From positions 62,001 to 126,000 of the forward strand of contig JAMLJC010000002.1 of assembly GCA_023953845.1 (NCBI GenBank): 64,000 bases of DNA, written 5' to 3'. Position numbers and translations under genes: made by a program. This DNA comes from Rhizobiaceae bacterium. GTDB lineage: Bacteria > Pseudomonadota > Alphaproteobacteria > Rhizobiales > Rhizobiaceae. Below the pieces are notes generated by a model. It did not search any database and was not told the DNA's origin. It saw only the letters and a list, made by a program, of their open reading frames with translations. Below, piece by piece: positions 1 through 8,792 of this stretch; positions within the stretch are counted from its first letter, which is position 1; each line of letters starts with the position of its first letter.

Positions 1-1
1 C

Positions 2-688
2 CGCCACGGTGGCGATGTCGTCGTGGCCTATCGTGGCAATGCCGTCCAGGCAGGTGAGGTCGTGGCGGAAATCGAAGCCATGGGCCGCAAGGCCGTCGCC
101 CTCCAGCTTGATGTGTCGAAAGTCGCAAGTTTTCCCACCTTTGCCGATGCTCTGCGCGATAGCCTCCGCGAACTGTGGAATCGCGACACCTTCGATCATC
201 TGATCAATAACGCAGGCCATGGCGAGTTCACCCCGATCAGCGAGACAACCGAGGCGCAGTTCGACGGATTGTTCGACGTGCATGTGAAGGGGGTCTTCTT
301 CTTGGCCCAGGCGTTGTTGCCGCTGATCGCTGATGGCGGGCGGATCGTGAATTTCTCGACTGGGCTGACACGATTCTCCTACGAAGGCTTCTCAGCCTAT
401 GCAGCGGCGAAGGGCGCGATTGAGGTGCTGACCCGTTATATGGCGAAAGAGCTTGGCCCCCGGGGCATTGCCGTGAACACCGTCGCTCCGGGCGCGATCG
501 AGACCGATTTCGGCGGTGGGGTTGTGCGCGACAATCCCGATCTGAACGCCCAGTTCGCCGGGCTGACCGCACTCGGCCGTGTTGGCCTGCCCGATGATAT
601 CGGTCCTATGGTCGCGAGCCTTCTGTCGGATGACAACCGCTGGGTCACCGCACAGCGGATCGAGGTTTCGGGAGGTCAGGCAATCTGA
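2..688 (+). CDS. SDR family oxidoreductase, 5' end outside window
   Basis: NAD(P)-dependent short-chain dehydrogenase/reductase of the FabG-like classical type. The reading frame is open from the first bases, and 228 residues are visible. The glycine-rich TGxxxGIG cofactor motif must lie upstream of the window, because the visible part starts in the region of the second beta strand. Seen here are an LDVS segment (Asp of the adenine pocket), NNAG, and the catalytic YAAAK (Tyr-xxx-Lys) followed by the typical ELGPRGIAVNTVAPG stretch and a C-terminal SGGQ. A GTG at 23 is an internal codon rather than the true start. The substrate cannot be read from the sequence. It converges on the minus-strand dehydrogenase gene after about 200 bp that hold no obvious gene. 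Confidence 0.88.
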   Translation, partial: RHGGDVVVAYRGNAVQAGEVVAEIEAMGRKAVALQLDVSKVASFPTFADALRDSLRELWNRDTFDHLINNAGHGEFTPISETTEAQFDGLFDVHVKGVFFLAQALLPLIADGGRIVNFSTGLTRFSYEGFSAYAAAKGAIEVLTRYMAKELGPRGIAVNTVAPGAIETDFGGGVVRDNPDLNAQFAGLTALGRVGLPDDIGPMVASLLSDDNRWVTAQRIEVSGGQAI

Positions 689-887
689 ACCAAAACCCAA
701 GCGGCAGGCCAGCCCGAGAGGGTTCGCCTGCTGCTATGGCTGAGAGCATCTGGCTACTTGCAAGAGTGGTCTCAGGTTGCGCCGAATCTACCGCTTTTTC
801 AGTTCCAACCAAATGGAAACATCAGGGCCTGTGAGCGGACTGTCCGCTATCGGCCATACAATCGAGAGAGCCGACCCCAGATCATGG

Positions 888-1814
888 TTAGTCGGCCGGC
901 GCCTTGACTTCCCATGGCGCAATCCAGTCGCCGGCTACACGCAGGTCGATGCCAGCATCGTCCTCGATCACCTTGCAGACGGTCATCTCGCCCGCGCCCG
1001 TCCCATAGCGCGCGCCAGCTTCTTTGAAGCGGTCGTGGGTCGCGCGGGTCAGCTCGCTGCGCGTGCCCATTTCGGTCATGAGTTCTTCGATGAGCCCGAG
1101 ATCCTTCAGGCACAGCGCAATCGGGAACGATGGGTCATAGTGCCCTGCAAAGATCGAGGGCACGTCGTGCTGCATGACGAAGCTGTCGGCTGCGCCGCCC
1201 TTCATCACGTCCCACCAGACTTTCGGGTCGAGGCCTGCGAGCTTGGCCGTAACCATCGCCTCGCCGATGGCCGCGGCATGAATCTTCCAGAGCTGGTTGT
1301 TGACCAGCTTGGCGACATAGCCATTGCCATGCTGCCCGACCTTGCGGATTTCGCCCATCGTCTCAATGACCGGGCGAGCGCGCTCGATGTCAGCATCCTC
1401 CCCACCCACGAACATCAACATGTCGCCCCGGATCGCGGCGTCGACGGATCCTGTGACCGGGGCATCGATGGGCGCGCCGCCCTTGGCACGAAACGCGCGG
1501 CCAAGGTCGCGCATCAGTTGCGGGCGGCTGGTCGTGAGATCGATCCATGTCTTGCCGTTACAGTCATTTGACAGGAGGCCATCCTCCCCGCGGAGGACTG
1601 CCTCGATCTCATTCGGGCCGAAGACCATGCTAACGACCACGTCGACCTGGTTCAGGACATCCGCCGGGCTGGCGCCCGCGGTGGCGCCTTTGTCGACGAG
1701 CGGCACGAGCGCTTCGGGCCGCACGTCATAGACGACCATCTCGAAGCCGTGACGCAGGATATTGAGCGCTGCGTTGCGGCCCATCATGCCCAGTCCAATA
1801 AAGCCGACCCTCAT
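888..1814 (-). CDS. NAD(P)-dependent beta-hydroxyacid dehydrogenase (3-hydroxyisobutyrate dehydrogenase family), copy 1
   Basis: 308-aa soluble oxidoreductase of the 3-hydroxyisobutyrate / tartronate semialdehyde reductase family. The N-terminal Rossmann motif GFIGLGMMG starts at residue 4, the substrate loop APVTGSV is near 118-124, and the family catalytic lysine lies in YVAKLVNNQ (about K169, N173). The ATG at 1814 is chosen because the glycine motif follows it directly and a GAGGAC ribosome site precedes it; the frame stays open further upstream but that part has no family similarity. It is last in a three-gene minus-strand operon after its paralogue (31 bp gap) and a DddP-like M24 protein. 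The substrate is unknown; a beta-hydroxy acid or semialdehyde is expected for the family. Confidence 0.88.
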   Translation of the reverse strand: MRVGFIGLGMMGRNAALNILRHGFEMVVYDVRPEALVPLVDKGATAGASPADVLNQVDVVVSMVFGPNEIEAVLRGEDGLLSNDCNGKTWIDLTTSRPQLMRDLGRAFRAKGGAPIDAPVTGSVDAAIRGDMLMFVGGEDADIERARPVIETMGEIRKVGQHGNGYVAKLVNNQLWKIHAAAIGEAMVTAKLAGLDPKVWWDVMKGGAADSFVMQHDVPSIFAGHYDPSFPIALCLKDLGLIEELMTEMGTRSELTRATHDRFKEAGARYGTGAGEMTVCKVIEDDAGIDLRVAGDWIAPWEVKAPAD

Positions 1815-1845
1815 GCCAATGTCCTCGATGTCATCATGTCGGTGG

Positions 1846-2766
1846 TCACTTCTCCCAATGCGGCACCCAGTCACCGTCGAGGCGCATGGAGATCCCTGCA
1901 TCATCCTCGATCCGCTTCGCGACATGAAGTTCCGCGGCGCCAATGCCGTAGCGCGTTGCCGCCAACGCAAACGCGCCTTCCGCTGCGGTGGTCATTGGCA
2001 TTGCCGCTCGGACGTTGCGGTTCAGCTCCTGGATCAGTCGCAGGTCCTTCAGGCACAGATCGAGCGAGAACGATGGGTCGTAATGCCCAGCGAAGATCGA
2101 AGGAGCGTCATGGTCGGCGACGAAGCTGTCGCCGACGCTGTTACGGATCGCATGCCAGAGCGTGCCGAGTTCGACGCCGTTCGCGATACCGGTCGCGAAG
2201 CCTTCGCCGATGGCCGCCGCGTGAATGAACCAGAGCTGGTTGGTCACCAGTTTTACGACGTTGCCGGTGCCGAGCGCGCCGCAGTGTATGACCTTGCCGA
2301 GGTGGCGGAGGACTGGCTCTGCCCGGTCGAATGCAGCCTTCTCGCCGCCGGCGAACAGGGTCAGCTTACCATTCCGCGCGCCATCGACCGCTCCTGTCAC
2401 CGGACTGTCGACGATGGTCACCCCGTCGGGCGCATCCCCGGCAAGCCGGAAGATGAGCTCATTGCTGTTGGTGGTGAGGTCGATCCACAGGCTCCCTGGC
2501 CTGAGGCTTTTCAGGCTGTCGGTCTTGCCGCTCATAACTGCTTCGACGTGATCAGGTCGCGGCAGGGACGTCAGGAGGATATCCGCGGCCGCGGCGCAGG
2601 CAGAGGCGGAGGTTGCCGCCACCGCACCCGCCGCGACAGCCCGCTCCAATGCCGCCTGGTTAAGGTCGAAGGCCCACACCCGATAACCTGCCTGAAGGAG
2701 TCGCTGGCACATGGGGCCACCCATATTGCCGAGGCCGATGAAGCCAAGGTGTGGCAGCGAACTCAT
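1846..2766 (-). CDS. NAD(P)-dependent beta-hydroxyacid dehydrogenase (3-hydroxyisobutyrate dehydrogenase family), copy 2
   Basis: 306-aa paralogue of the neighbouring dehydrogenase. It has GFIGLGNMGG near the N-terminus, the SPVTGAVDGARNG substrate loop and a catalytic lysine in GNVVKLVTNQLW. Both copies share the C-terminal stretches IHAAAIGE, PSIFAGHYDPSF and LCLKDL, so they are a tandem duplication that has diverged considerably. The start at 2766 overlaps the stop of the M24 gene by 4 bp (ATGA), which implies translational coupling. Two related dehydrogenases next to one metallohydrolase suggest sequential oxidation or reduction steps, or a heteromeric enzyme; neither can be decided from sequence. 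Confidence 0.88.
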   Translation of the reverse strand: MSSLPHLGFIGLGNMGGPMCQRLLQAGYRVWAFDLNQAALERAVAAGAVAATSASACAAAADILLTSLPRPDHVEAVMSGKTDSLKSLRPGSLWIDLTTNSNELIFRLAGDAPDGVTIVDSPVTGAVDGARNGKLTLFAGGEKAAFDRAEPVLRHLGKVIHCGALGTGNVVKLVTNQLWFIHAAAIGEGFATGIANGVELGTLWHAIRNSVGDSFVADHDAPSIFAGHYDPSFSLDLCLKDLRLIQELNRNVRAAMPMTTAAEGAFALAATRYGIGAAELHVAKRIEDDAGISMRLDGDWVPHWEK

Positions 2767-4019
2767 CGCAGCATCTCCTCTTCGAAGGCGAAGCGCGACA
2801 GGAGTTCGATTCCCGTCCCGGTGATCAGAACTTGCTGTTCGAGCTTGACACCCTCGGCTCCACCCTCCTCGCCGATATAGCTCTCGACGCAAATCGTCAT
2901 GCCGGGCTCGATGACGCCGTCATAGCCGGCATCGGGAAAATCGCCGTGATGGTAAAGATAGGGATATTCACCGGTCATCCCGCAGCCATGCGCCGACAGG
3001 TAGTAGCGGTTGGCGTAGTATTTTTCGGGGATGTTCCACGCCCGGTCGGCATAGTCGCGGAAGGTCATTCCGGGCTTCAGGATGTCCATGTTGGTATGGA
3101 CCTGCTCAATGGCCGTCTTGTAGAGGTCGCGCTGCGCGTCTGACGGCTTGCCCGGGCCGGAATGGAAGGTGCGCGAGAAGTCGGAATAGTAGCCGTGGCA
3201 GCCGACGACGTCGGTGTCGAGGGCGATCAGTTCGTTGTCGCCGATGACACTGCTAGCCGTCTCCTGAAACCACGGATTGGTGCGCTGGCCAGCGCTCAGG
3301 AGCCGCGTCTCGCAGTAGTCACCGTTCTGCTCGATGACCGACTTGTGCAACACCGACCAGAGTTCGTTCTCGGTCATGCCGGGACGGATCGCATCGCGCA
3401 GCTTGCCGACGCCGACTTCGGTCGCCCGCAGCGAGGCGTTGATGCACTTCATCTCTTCCGCTGATTTGATCGCGCGGGCCATCTCGACGGGCTGCTGGGC
3501 GTCGACGATGCGCAGGCCTTGTGCCGCCAATGCAATCGAGGTTCCGGCATTGAGGCGCTCAAGGCCGACCGTTACGCCCTTGCCGACCAGTTCAAAGATC
3601 AGGTCGTTCATCTCGTCCGCCCAGATGCGCTCTCGGTCGGCGATATGCGGCCCTGCAGCGACGAAGCTCGCCGTCTTCGACGGACGGACCTCATCCACCG
3701 TCTCGTAGCCGTCGGCAAGATGCAGGCAGCCGGTGAACTCGAACAGGATCGATCGATTGGCGGTCATCAGCAGATAGCGCGACGGCGCATTGCGCATCGA
3801 GAACACCTGCATGTTGCGGGTGCCGGTGGCGTAGCGGATGTTGACCGGATCGGAGAGGATGATCGCGTCGACCCCATATTTCGCCATCTGCTCGCGCACC
3901 CGGCCTTGCCGGTAGAGGCGAACCTGCCTCAGGTCGATGCCCTCGCTTTCCGGTGCCCTGTCGAGCAGCGCTATGCCGGAGAGATCGCTGCGTTCAGCGT
4001 GCCAGTCGAAATTTGCCAT
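2763..4019 (-). CDS. DddP-like M24-family metalloprotein
   Basis: 418-aa pita-bread-fold (M24, creatinase/prolidase-like) protein. It follows the layout of the DMSP lyase DddP as recalled: ETRLLSAGQRTNPWFQ (E237), DTD (D268, D270), D280 in SDFSRTF, H344 in AHGCGM, E379 in CVESYIGEEGG and E394 in KLEQQ. The spacing between these metal ligands equals that of DddP. However, the position matching the proposed DddP catalytic Asp377 is Gly350 here, so DMSP lyase activity is doubtful; a peptidase- or amidohydrolase-like role on a small molecule is possible. The start at 4019 (MANFDW) is preferred; an in-frame ATG at 4049 would add ten residues and neither has a strong ribosome site. It is first in the operon with two dehydrogenases and divergent from a LysR gene. 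Confidence 0.8.
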   Translation of the reverse strand: MANFDWHAERSDLSGIALLDRAPESEGIDLRQVRLYRQGRVREQMAKYGVDAIILSDPVNIRYATGTRNMQVFSMRNAPSRYLLMTANRSILFEFTGCLHLADGYETVDEVRPSKTASFVAAGPHIADRERIWADEMNDLIFELVGKGVTVGLERLNAGTSIALAAQGLRIVDAQQPVEMARAIKSAEEMKCINASLRATEVGVGKLRDAIRPGMTENELWSVLHKSVIEQNGDYCETRLLSAGQRTNPWFQETASSVIGDNELIALDTDVVGCHGYYSDFSRTFHSGPGKPSDAQRDLYKTAIEQVHTNMDILKPGMTFRDYADRAWNIPEKYYANRYYLSAHGCGMTGEYPYLYHHGDFPDAGYDGVIEPGMTICVESYIGEEGGAEGVKLEQQVLITGTGIELLSRFAFEEEMLR

Positions 4020-4113
4020 GCGAGGACCGTACCATTGCCTGGGTGCCATTCTGGCGGTGCGCCGTCGACGTGACGACGTTGGAAAATCTCATGTCTCACG
4101 ATAACCTGGAGTT

Positions 4114-5040
4114 ATGAGTAAGTATCGCTCGACGTTGCCGCCGCTGGACCTCCTGATCTTTTTCGAAGCCGCGCGACGTGTTGGCAGCTTCACTGGCTGT
4201 GCATCCGAACTGCACGTTTCTCAGGCGGCGGTCAGCAAACGCATCAGGCAGTTGGAGGACTGGATCGGCGAACCGCTCTTCGTGCGTACCGGAAAGCGTG
4301 TCAGGACAACTGAGAGCGGGGAGCGGCTCTACCACACTACCACGATGGCGCTGGAATTCCTGCGCCAGGGTCTGGGCACAGCGCGCGAACAAGCGATGCG
4401 GCCACTGACGATCGGTGCACACACGGTGGTCGGCATGTTCTGGCTCACAGCCCAGCTGCAAGCCTTCGGGCTGTCAGGGGATGCCTGTCCGACGCGTCTC
4501 ACGACATCGGACAACACGGGCGATCTCATCGCGGGCTCGAACGATCTCCTCATGATCTACAGCAACGGCACGATCCCGGGCTGGCATGCGACGCGCCTGC
4601 TGGACGAACAAATGGTGCCGATGGCTTCGCCTGAGGTGGCGGCCAAACTCCAGGGCCACCATGCCAGTTCATTCGCGGCGTTGCGGGGTCCGGGGCTTCC
4701 GCCCCTCCTCGACTATGTGAAGGGGTCGCCCGAATGGATCGATTGGCAAGCCTGGTTCGGCAGGCTGAAGATCAAGGGACCGGAAGGCTGGACGGTTCAC
4801 CGGATGAGTGCCTACTCGCAAACGATCGGCGAGGCCATCCGAGGTAACGGAATCGCGCTGGGCAGCGTAGCGCTTCTCAGGACTGAGCTTGAGACGAAGC
4901 GCCTGGTAACGCTTGGCACCGACATACTCAGGACTGACCGGGGTTACTATCTTTGCCGACCGGCTAGCGCTCCGATCCCTCGAAGCGCGACGACTGGCGG
5001 ATTTTCTTCTGAGGGCTGCGACGACGCCCTGACTATTTAG
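4114..5040 (+). CDS. LysR-family transcriptional regulator
   Basis: 308-aa regulator with the N-terminal winged helix-turn-helix typical of LysR (LLIFFEAARRVGSFT, then SQAAVSKRIRQLED and LFVRTGKRV) followed by a periplasmic-binding-like effector domain. It is closest in style to the GcvA/AmpR subgroup. GGAG lies a few bases before the ATG. It is transcribed away from the M24/dehydrogenase operon, the usual arrangement for a LysR protein that controls its divergent neighbour, so that operon is the likely target. The inducer is not known. Confidence 0.9.
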   Translation: MSKYRSTLPPLDLLIFFEAARRVGSFTGCASELHVSQAAVSKRIRQLEDWIGEPLFVRTGKRVRTTESGERLYHTTTMALEFLRQGLGTAREQAMRPLTIGAHTVVGMFWLTAQLQAFGLSGDACPTRLTTSDNTGDLIAGSNDLLMIYSNGTIPGWHATRLLDEQMVPMASPEVAAKLQGHHASSFAALRGPGLPPLLDYVKGSPEWIDWQAWFGRLKIKGPEGWTVHRMSAYSQTIGEAIRGNGIALGSVALLRTELETKRLVTLGTDILRTDRGYYLCRPASAPIPRSATTGGFSSEGCDDALTI

Positions 5041-5405
5041 GGGCCGGTAGCTGTCAGTCCGGTTAGGAGTACCAGCCAGACGAAAGCGGCCCTTCAGGTC
5101 ATGACCTCATCTTTGTCGTTCCTAAATCATTGATGACTTTCCGAAAGCCGCCGCTCTTGGCTCATCCCGGCTGTCGGCGTAATCGGGTCGCTTACCGCGC
5201 AACAGATTCTGGAACGCAAAATCGGCGTAACTGTCGTCTGCTAGTGTCCGGATGGGTATCTTGGAAGTGCGTAAGGCCTCCCCGAGATCATCTCGAACGC
5301 TCGCACCTATTGTTCGGTGCCGCGAGAGAACACCGCACAGGTCGCTGGCTTGCTTACCGATTCTGACCCAACCGAGACCTTTCCCCATGTACCAAATGGC
5401 GGAGA
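5041..5405. other. 365-bp region without a recognised gene
   Basis: Region between the LysR and AraC genes. A 95-codon frame on the minus strand (5122-5409) is open but has no recognisable domain, has no clear ribosome site and runs into the AraC 3' end, so it is not called as a gene. It could be the remnant of a lost gene. Confidence 0.4.
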
Positions 5406-6329
5406 TCAAAGATCCGAAGCCCCGACGCGCCTAGCTGGGGACCGGTCATGAACACAGCGGCCAAACTGGCGTGGGGTCAGTCCGGTTACCTCCCGGAAGC
5501 GGGCGGAAAAATGGCTTTGGCTGCCAAAGCCGCAGGAATGTGCCACATCGGACAACGGAATATTGCCTGCCGCAAGAAGCCGCTTGGCACGCTCTGTCCG
5601 TCTCCGCAACACGTAGCGATACGGGCCAAAGCCGGTCGAGCGTTTGAAGGCGCGGGCGAAGTGATAGGGACTCAGACCGGCCACAGCAGCCAGATCCTCG
5701 ATCGTCAGGTCCTGCTCCAGATGGGCTTCGACATACTCCTGTACCCGCCGCAGGACGACTGGCGCCAGACCCCCGCGGATCAAGAGCGCTCTCAGCGGGC
5801 GTTCGCTGCAGTGGGCCGCGAGGTAGGCGGTCAGCATTTCGCCAGCCTGAGTTATGGCGATGCGGTCGGCCGGCTCCTCCCACGACAGTGGCAGCACCAT
5901 GGAGCGGATAATGCTTTCGAGCGACGGATCGCGTTGGAGGCCCTCTTCGCGCAGGCTTATCAGGCTGGGGTCGGCATCGAGCGTCTCCACCACCCGCGAT
6001 TCGAACACCGGCGTCGGGATATAGAAGTGGAGGAGCCTGCCTTTCCCGGCAGCTTCCCAGGTGGTCGACGCGCCGGCCGGCACAACCCAGAGACTGCTTT
6101 CGCCATGGATGGGATCGTAGCTGCGTCCGCGCAGCCGGCGAAAGCCCGCGCCCTCCGCGACCCAGAAACTGAGCGTATGGTGGTTGGCCGGCTTATAGCG
6201 GTAATGCCCGCGTCCTTCCCGCTCCCAGAGCGCGGCCGCCAAGCCCTCCCCGAAGCGTGCCGAGGCCCGCAAGGGAACACCCGACTGCTGCAAATGGTTG
6301 AAGGTGGCGTACTCCTGCAGTCGTACCAT
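5406..6329 (-). CDS. AraC-family transcriptional regulator
   Basis: 307-aa regulator. The N-terminal about 190 residues resemble a cupin-type sensor domain (includes SSLWVVPAGASTTWE). The C-terminal two helix-turn-helix units of the AraC/XylS type are clear: DLTIEDLAAVAGLSPYHFAR, then GFGPYRYVLRRR and SDVAHSCGFGSQSHFSARFR. It faces away from the methyltransferase at 6572 across 242 bp, so control of that gene is plausible but unproven. Confidence 0.9.
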   Translation of the reverse strand: MVRLQEYATFNHLQQSGVPLRASARFGEGLAAALWEREGRGHYRYKPANHHTLSFWVAEGAGFRRLRGRSYDPIHGESSLWVVPAGASTTWEAAGKGRLLHFYIPTPVFESRVVETLDADPSLISLREEGLQRDPSLESIIRSMVLPLSWEEPADRIAITQAGEMLTAYLAAHCSERPLRALLIRGGLAPVVLRRVQEYVEAHLEQDLTIEDLAAVAGLSPYHFARAFKRSTGFGPYRYVLRRRTERAKRLLAAGNIPLSDVAHSCGFGSQSHFSARFREVTGLTPRQFGRCVHDRSPARRVGASDL

Positions 6330-6571
6330 GACAGTTTAGGTAATCAGAATCTCCCGGCCAGCAAGACCGCTGTCCATTCCGCAGCAAGATCAGAACAAAA
6401 CCCGGAGCTTTTGGGATGACAATGCTGCGGTGACTACCCTATGTGTCTGCCACGAACTTGATGGCGATGAGTTAGAGCGGTCCGGATTGCAGCAATGTTC
6501 GGAGCCCGTACCGCCAAGAATGCGATGCGGTCTGAAGCTGCGAATTAACCGCCAACACTGAGGAATGCACC

Positions 6572-7705
6572 ATGCTGAACCATCCCCAGCGCGCTGCCGC
6601 GCGCACGACGACGCTTGCCCGCGAACGTCCTGCCTGGATTCCATTCGGGCCGGACCTGAACGTTGCCGTCTCGCCGCACGCCATCGAAGCGGAGCTTCCT
6701 TCCGCCATCCCGCTGATGGCGCTTTCGACCGGTTTCTGGGCCTTCAAAACCCTCGCCGCCGCGCACGAACTCGACCTCTTCAGTCGCCTTGCCGGCGGCG
6801 CAGGCATCGCGGTTGAAGAGCTGGCGGAAACGCTTGGTCTGCACCCGCGCCCGGCGGAAATGCTGTTGACCGGCTGCGCTGCGCTCGGGCTTCTGGAGAA
6901 AACCGACGGCCGTTATCGCAACACGCCGCTAAGCGAGACCTATCTCGTGCGCGGGAAGCCCTACTATTTTGGCGGCTTCGTGCAGATGGCCGACAAGCGG
7001 CTCTACCCGGGCTGGGGCAAACTTGACGAAGCGCTGCGCACGAACCGGCCAACCACGTGGAATCCCGACACGCAATCCTCGCTATTCGACGGCGAGGATC
7101 CGACGATGATGGCAGTTTTCTGGGAGGCGATGCATTCGCTTTCCACAATGACCGCGCGCAAGCTCGGCGAAGCGGTGGATCTCAGTGATTTCCATCGCCT
7201 CCTGGACATTGGCGGCGGATCGGGCGCCTACGACATCGAGCTTTGCAAACAGCACGGGGCGCTGCGTGCGACCGTGTTCGACCTGCCACATGTGGCCGAG
7301 ATCGCGGCGGGCAAGATCGCCGAGGCCGGCCTGGCCGACCGGGTGGACGCCGTCGGCGGCAGCTTCTTCGACGGCGTGCCTGATGGCTACGACGTGCATC
7401 TCCTGTCGATGATCATGCACGATTGGGATGAGACGAAGAACCGCGCCCTGCTCAGCCGATCCTTCGAGGCTTTGCCGAACGGCGGCGCAGTCGTCATCAG
7501 CGAGCTTCTCGTCAATGACGAAAAGACCGGGCCGGCGCCGGCCGCGCTGATGAGCCTCAACATGCTGATCGAGACCGAAGGCGGACGAAACTACACGTCG
7601 GCCGAATATTCGGCCTGGCTCGAGGAAGCCGGTTTCCGGGACATCGAGACGGTCTGGTTCGACGGGCCTGCCGCGAGCGGCGCCGTGATCGGCCGCAAGC
7701 CCTAG
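6572..7705 (+). CDS. SAM-dependent O-methyltransferase (acetylserotonin/CrtF type)
   Basis: 377-aa class I methyltransferase with an N-terminal winged-helix dimerisation domain (about residues 45-130, including VEELAETLGLHPRPAEMLL) and a C-terminal Rossmann catalytic domain. The SAM motif is LLDIGGGSGAYDIE (about 211-224), followed by VFDLPHV and the family motif MIMHDWDE. It resembles hydroxyneurosporene, acetylserotonin and polyketide O-methyltransferases. A GAGG site precedes the ATG. No biosynthetic partner is adjacent. The gene ends just before a block of broken genes, so original partners may have been lost. Confidence 0.87.
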   Translation: MLNHPQRAAARTTTLARERPAWIPFGPDLNVAVSPHAIEAELPSAIPLMALSTGFWAFKTLAAAHELDLFSRLAGGAGIAVEELAETLGLHPRPAEMLLTGCAALGLLEKTDGRYRNTPLSETYLVRGKPYYFGGFVQMADKRLYPGWGKLDEALRTNRPTTWNPDTQSSLFDGEDPTMMAVFWEAMHSLSTMTARKLGEAVDLSDFHRLLDIGGGSGAYDIELCKQHGALRATVFDLPHVAEIAAGKIAEAGLADRVDAVGGSFFDGVPDGYDVHLLSMIMHDWDETKNRALLSRSFEALPNGGAVVISELLVNDEKTGPAPAALMSLNMLIETEGGRNYTSAEYSAWLEEAGFRDIETVWFDGPAASGAVIGRKP

Positions 7706-7785
7706 AGCCACGGGATGGAGGCAAGCATGAGCATTTAGGACTTCGGATCTGCCGTGGCGCGCGTGGCATCGCAGACAGGCAGACG

Positions 7786-7957
7786 GTGGCGCCCGCAGCA
7801 TTCGCGCCGCTGGCAGCGGCGATCGTATCGCTGTCCGCCAACGCGGCCGACAGCAAGCTGCTCGAACGGGGGAAATACCTGGTGACCATCGGGAGTTGCA
7901 CCGATTGCCACACGCCGGGACATTTCCTCGGCAAGCCGGACACGACGCGTCACCTCT
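7786..7957 (+). pseudogene. N-terminal stub of a c-type cytochrome
   Basis: A GTG-started frame encodes a hydrophobic, signal-like N-terminus ending in NAAD, then LLERGKYLVTIGSCTDCHTP with one heme attachment site (CTDCH), then GHFLGKPD. This matches the first domain of the cytochrome c subunits of membrane alcohol or aldehyde dehydrogenases. Similarity stops around 7950-7957, where the frame runs into the 3' end of an oppositely oriented TRAP binding-protein fragment. The stub lacks the axial methionine region and the remaining heme domains, so it is taken as a deletion remnant. Confidence 0.7.
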
Positions 7958-8459
7958 CGCCCATGATTGATGTGACCTCCGCAAGGGTGCGGCCCGCATT
8001 CTCAACGCCTTTGCTTTCCTGATGCGACGCCCAGGCAGCCTGCACGCCCTCGTATTGCGTGGCGGCTTCAAACTGGGCTACTTCCTCGGTGGTGAGGACC
8101 CGCACGGTCGCCCCGGCCTTCTTGAGATCCTCCAGCTGCGCGTCGAAGCTTTGCTCCATCACGGCGCCCAAGGTCTCGTAGGATTTTCTGGCGGCGCGGC
8201 CGATGGCGTCCCTGTCCTCCTGTGCGAGGCTGTTCCAGACATCCTTGTTCATCGCCAGAATATAGACATGCCCCAGCCGCAGATCCTTCGAGACCAGCAC
8301 ATGAGGGGCGCTTTCGTGGACTTTCAGCAGGTTGCCACTGTCGACGTTCACCATGAGGCCGTCCAGCGTCCCGGCCTTCAGGGCTGCGGGGATTTCCGGT
8401 CCCCAGTGCATGGTGACGGGCGTCGCCCCCGCACAGGCTTCGCGAGGAAGCTCGCCTCC
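7950..8459 (-). pseudogene. C-terminal fragment of a TRAP transporter substrate-binding protein (DctP type)
   Basis: About 170 residues match the second half of DctP-family periplasmic binding proteins: TPVTMHWGPEIPAALKAGTLDG, the VSKDLRLGHVYILAMNKDVW strand-helix, and a long C-terminal helix rich in Glu, Lys and Ala. The N-terminal lobe and signal peptide are missing; upstream codons in the same frame (8460-8714) have no family similarity. No DctQ/DctM membrane genes are nearby. The fragment sits between a cytochrome stub and an IS110 element, so it is a relic of rearrangement. Confidence 0.75.
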
Positions 8460-8792
8460 TGTCACAAGCGTATCTCTTGGCCGCCGCGGACGCCACGCCT
8501 TGCCTGTCGCGGTAGTTCCATAGGCTTCGAGGGCGTTCGCTGCCGAAGCTCGTTGAATGTGTGAAAGGCAGCTTTTACCGCGTAGCGGCCCAAAACCTGC
8601 CAGTCTTTTTCCCCACCAATAGGTGCCGGAGGACTTGGCCCGCCCGCTTCCAAAGTGGGAAATGATTTCCCGTGACCGAACTGGGGCCATGTATGGACGG
8701 CTCTCCGTTGGCAAGGGGTTCGTTCGGCTTTGTGCATTAGCTTCTGTCCGCCCTTTCCAACCTCGTCAGCGATCGCTCGCCTTTTTCTTGCT
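8460..8792. other. Region between the DctP fragment and the IS110 transposase
   Basis: About 330 bp with short open frames only and no recognised domain. It may contain the missing part of the DctP gene in degenerate form and the 3' flank of the IS110 element, whose exact edge cannot be fixed because IS110 elements usually lack terminal inverted repeats. Confidence 0.4.

Noticed and set aside
2763..4019. Calling the M24 gene dddP (DMSP lyase)
   Set aside because: The catalytic Asp equivalent is Gly350, and no other DMSP genes are nearby.
5122..5409. 95-codon minus-strand frame between LysR and AraC
   Set aside because: No domain, no convincing start signal and overlap with the AraC 3' end.
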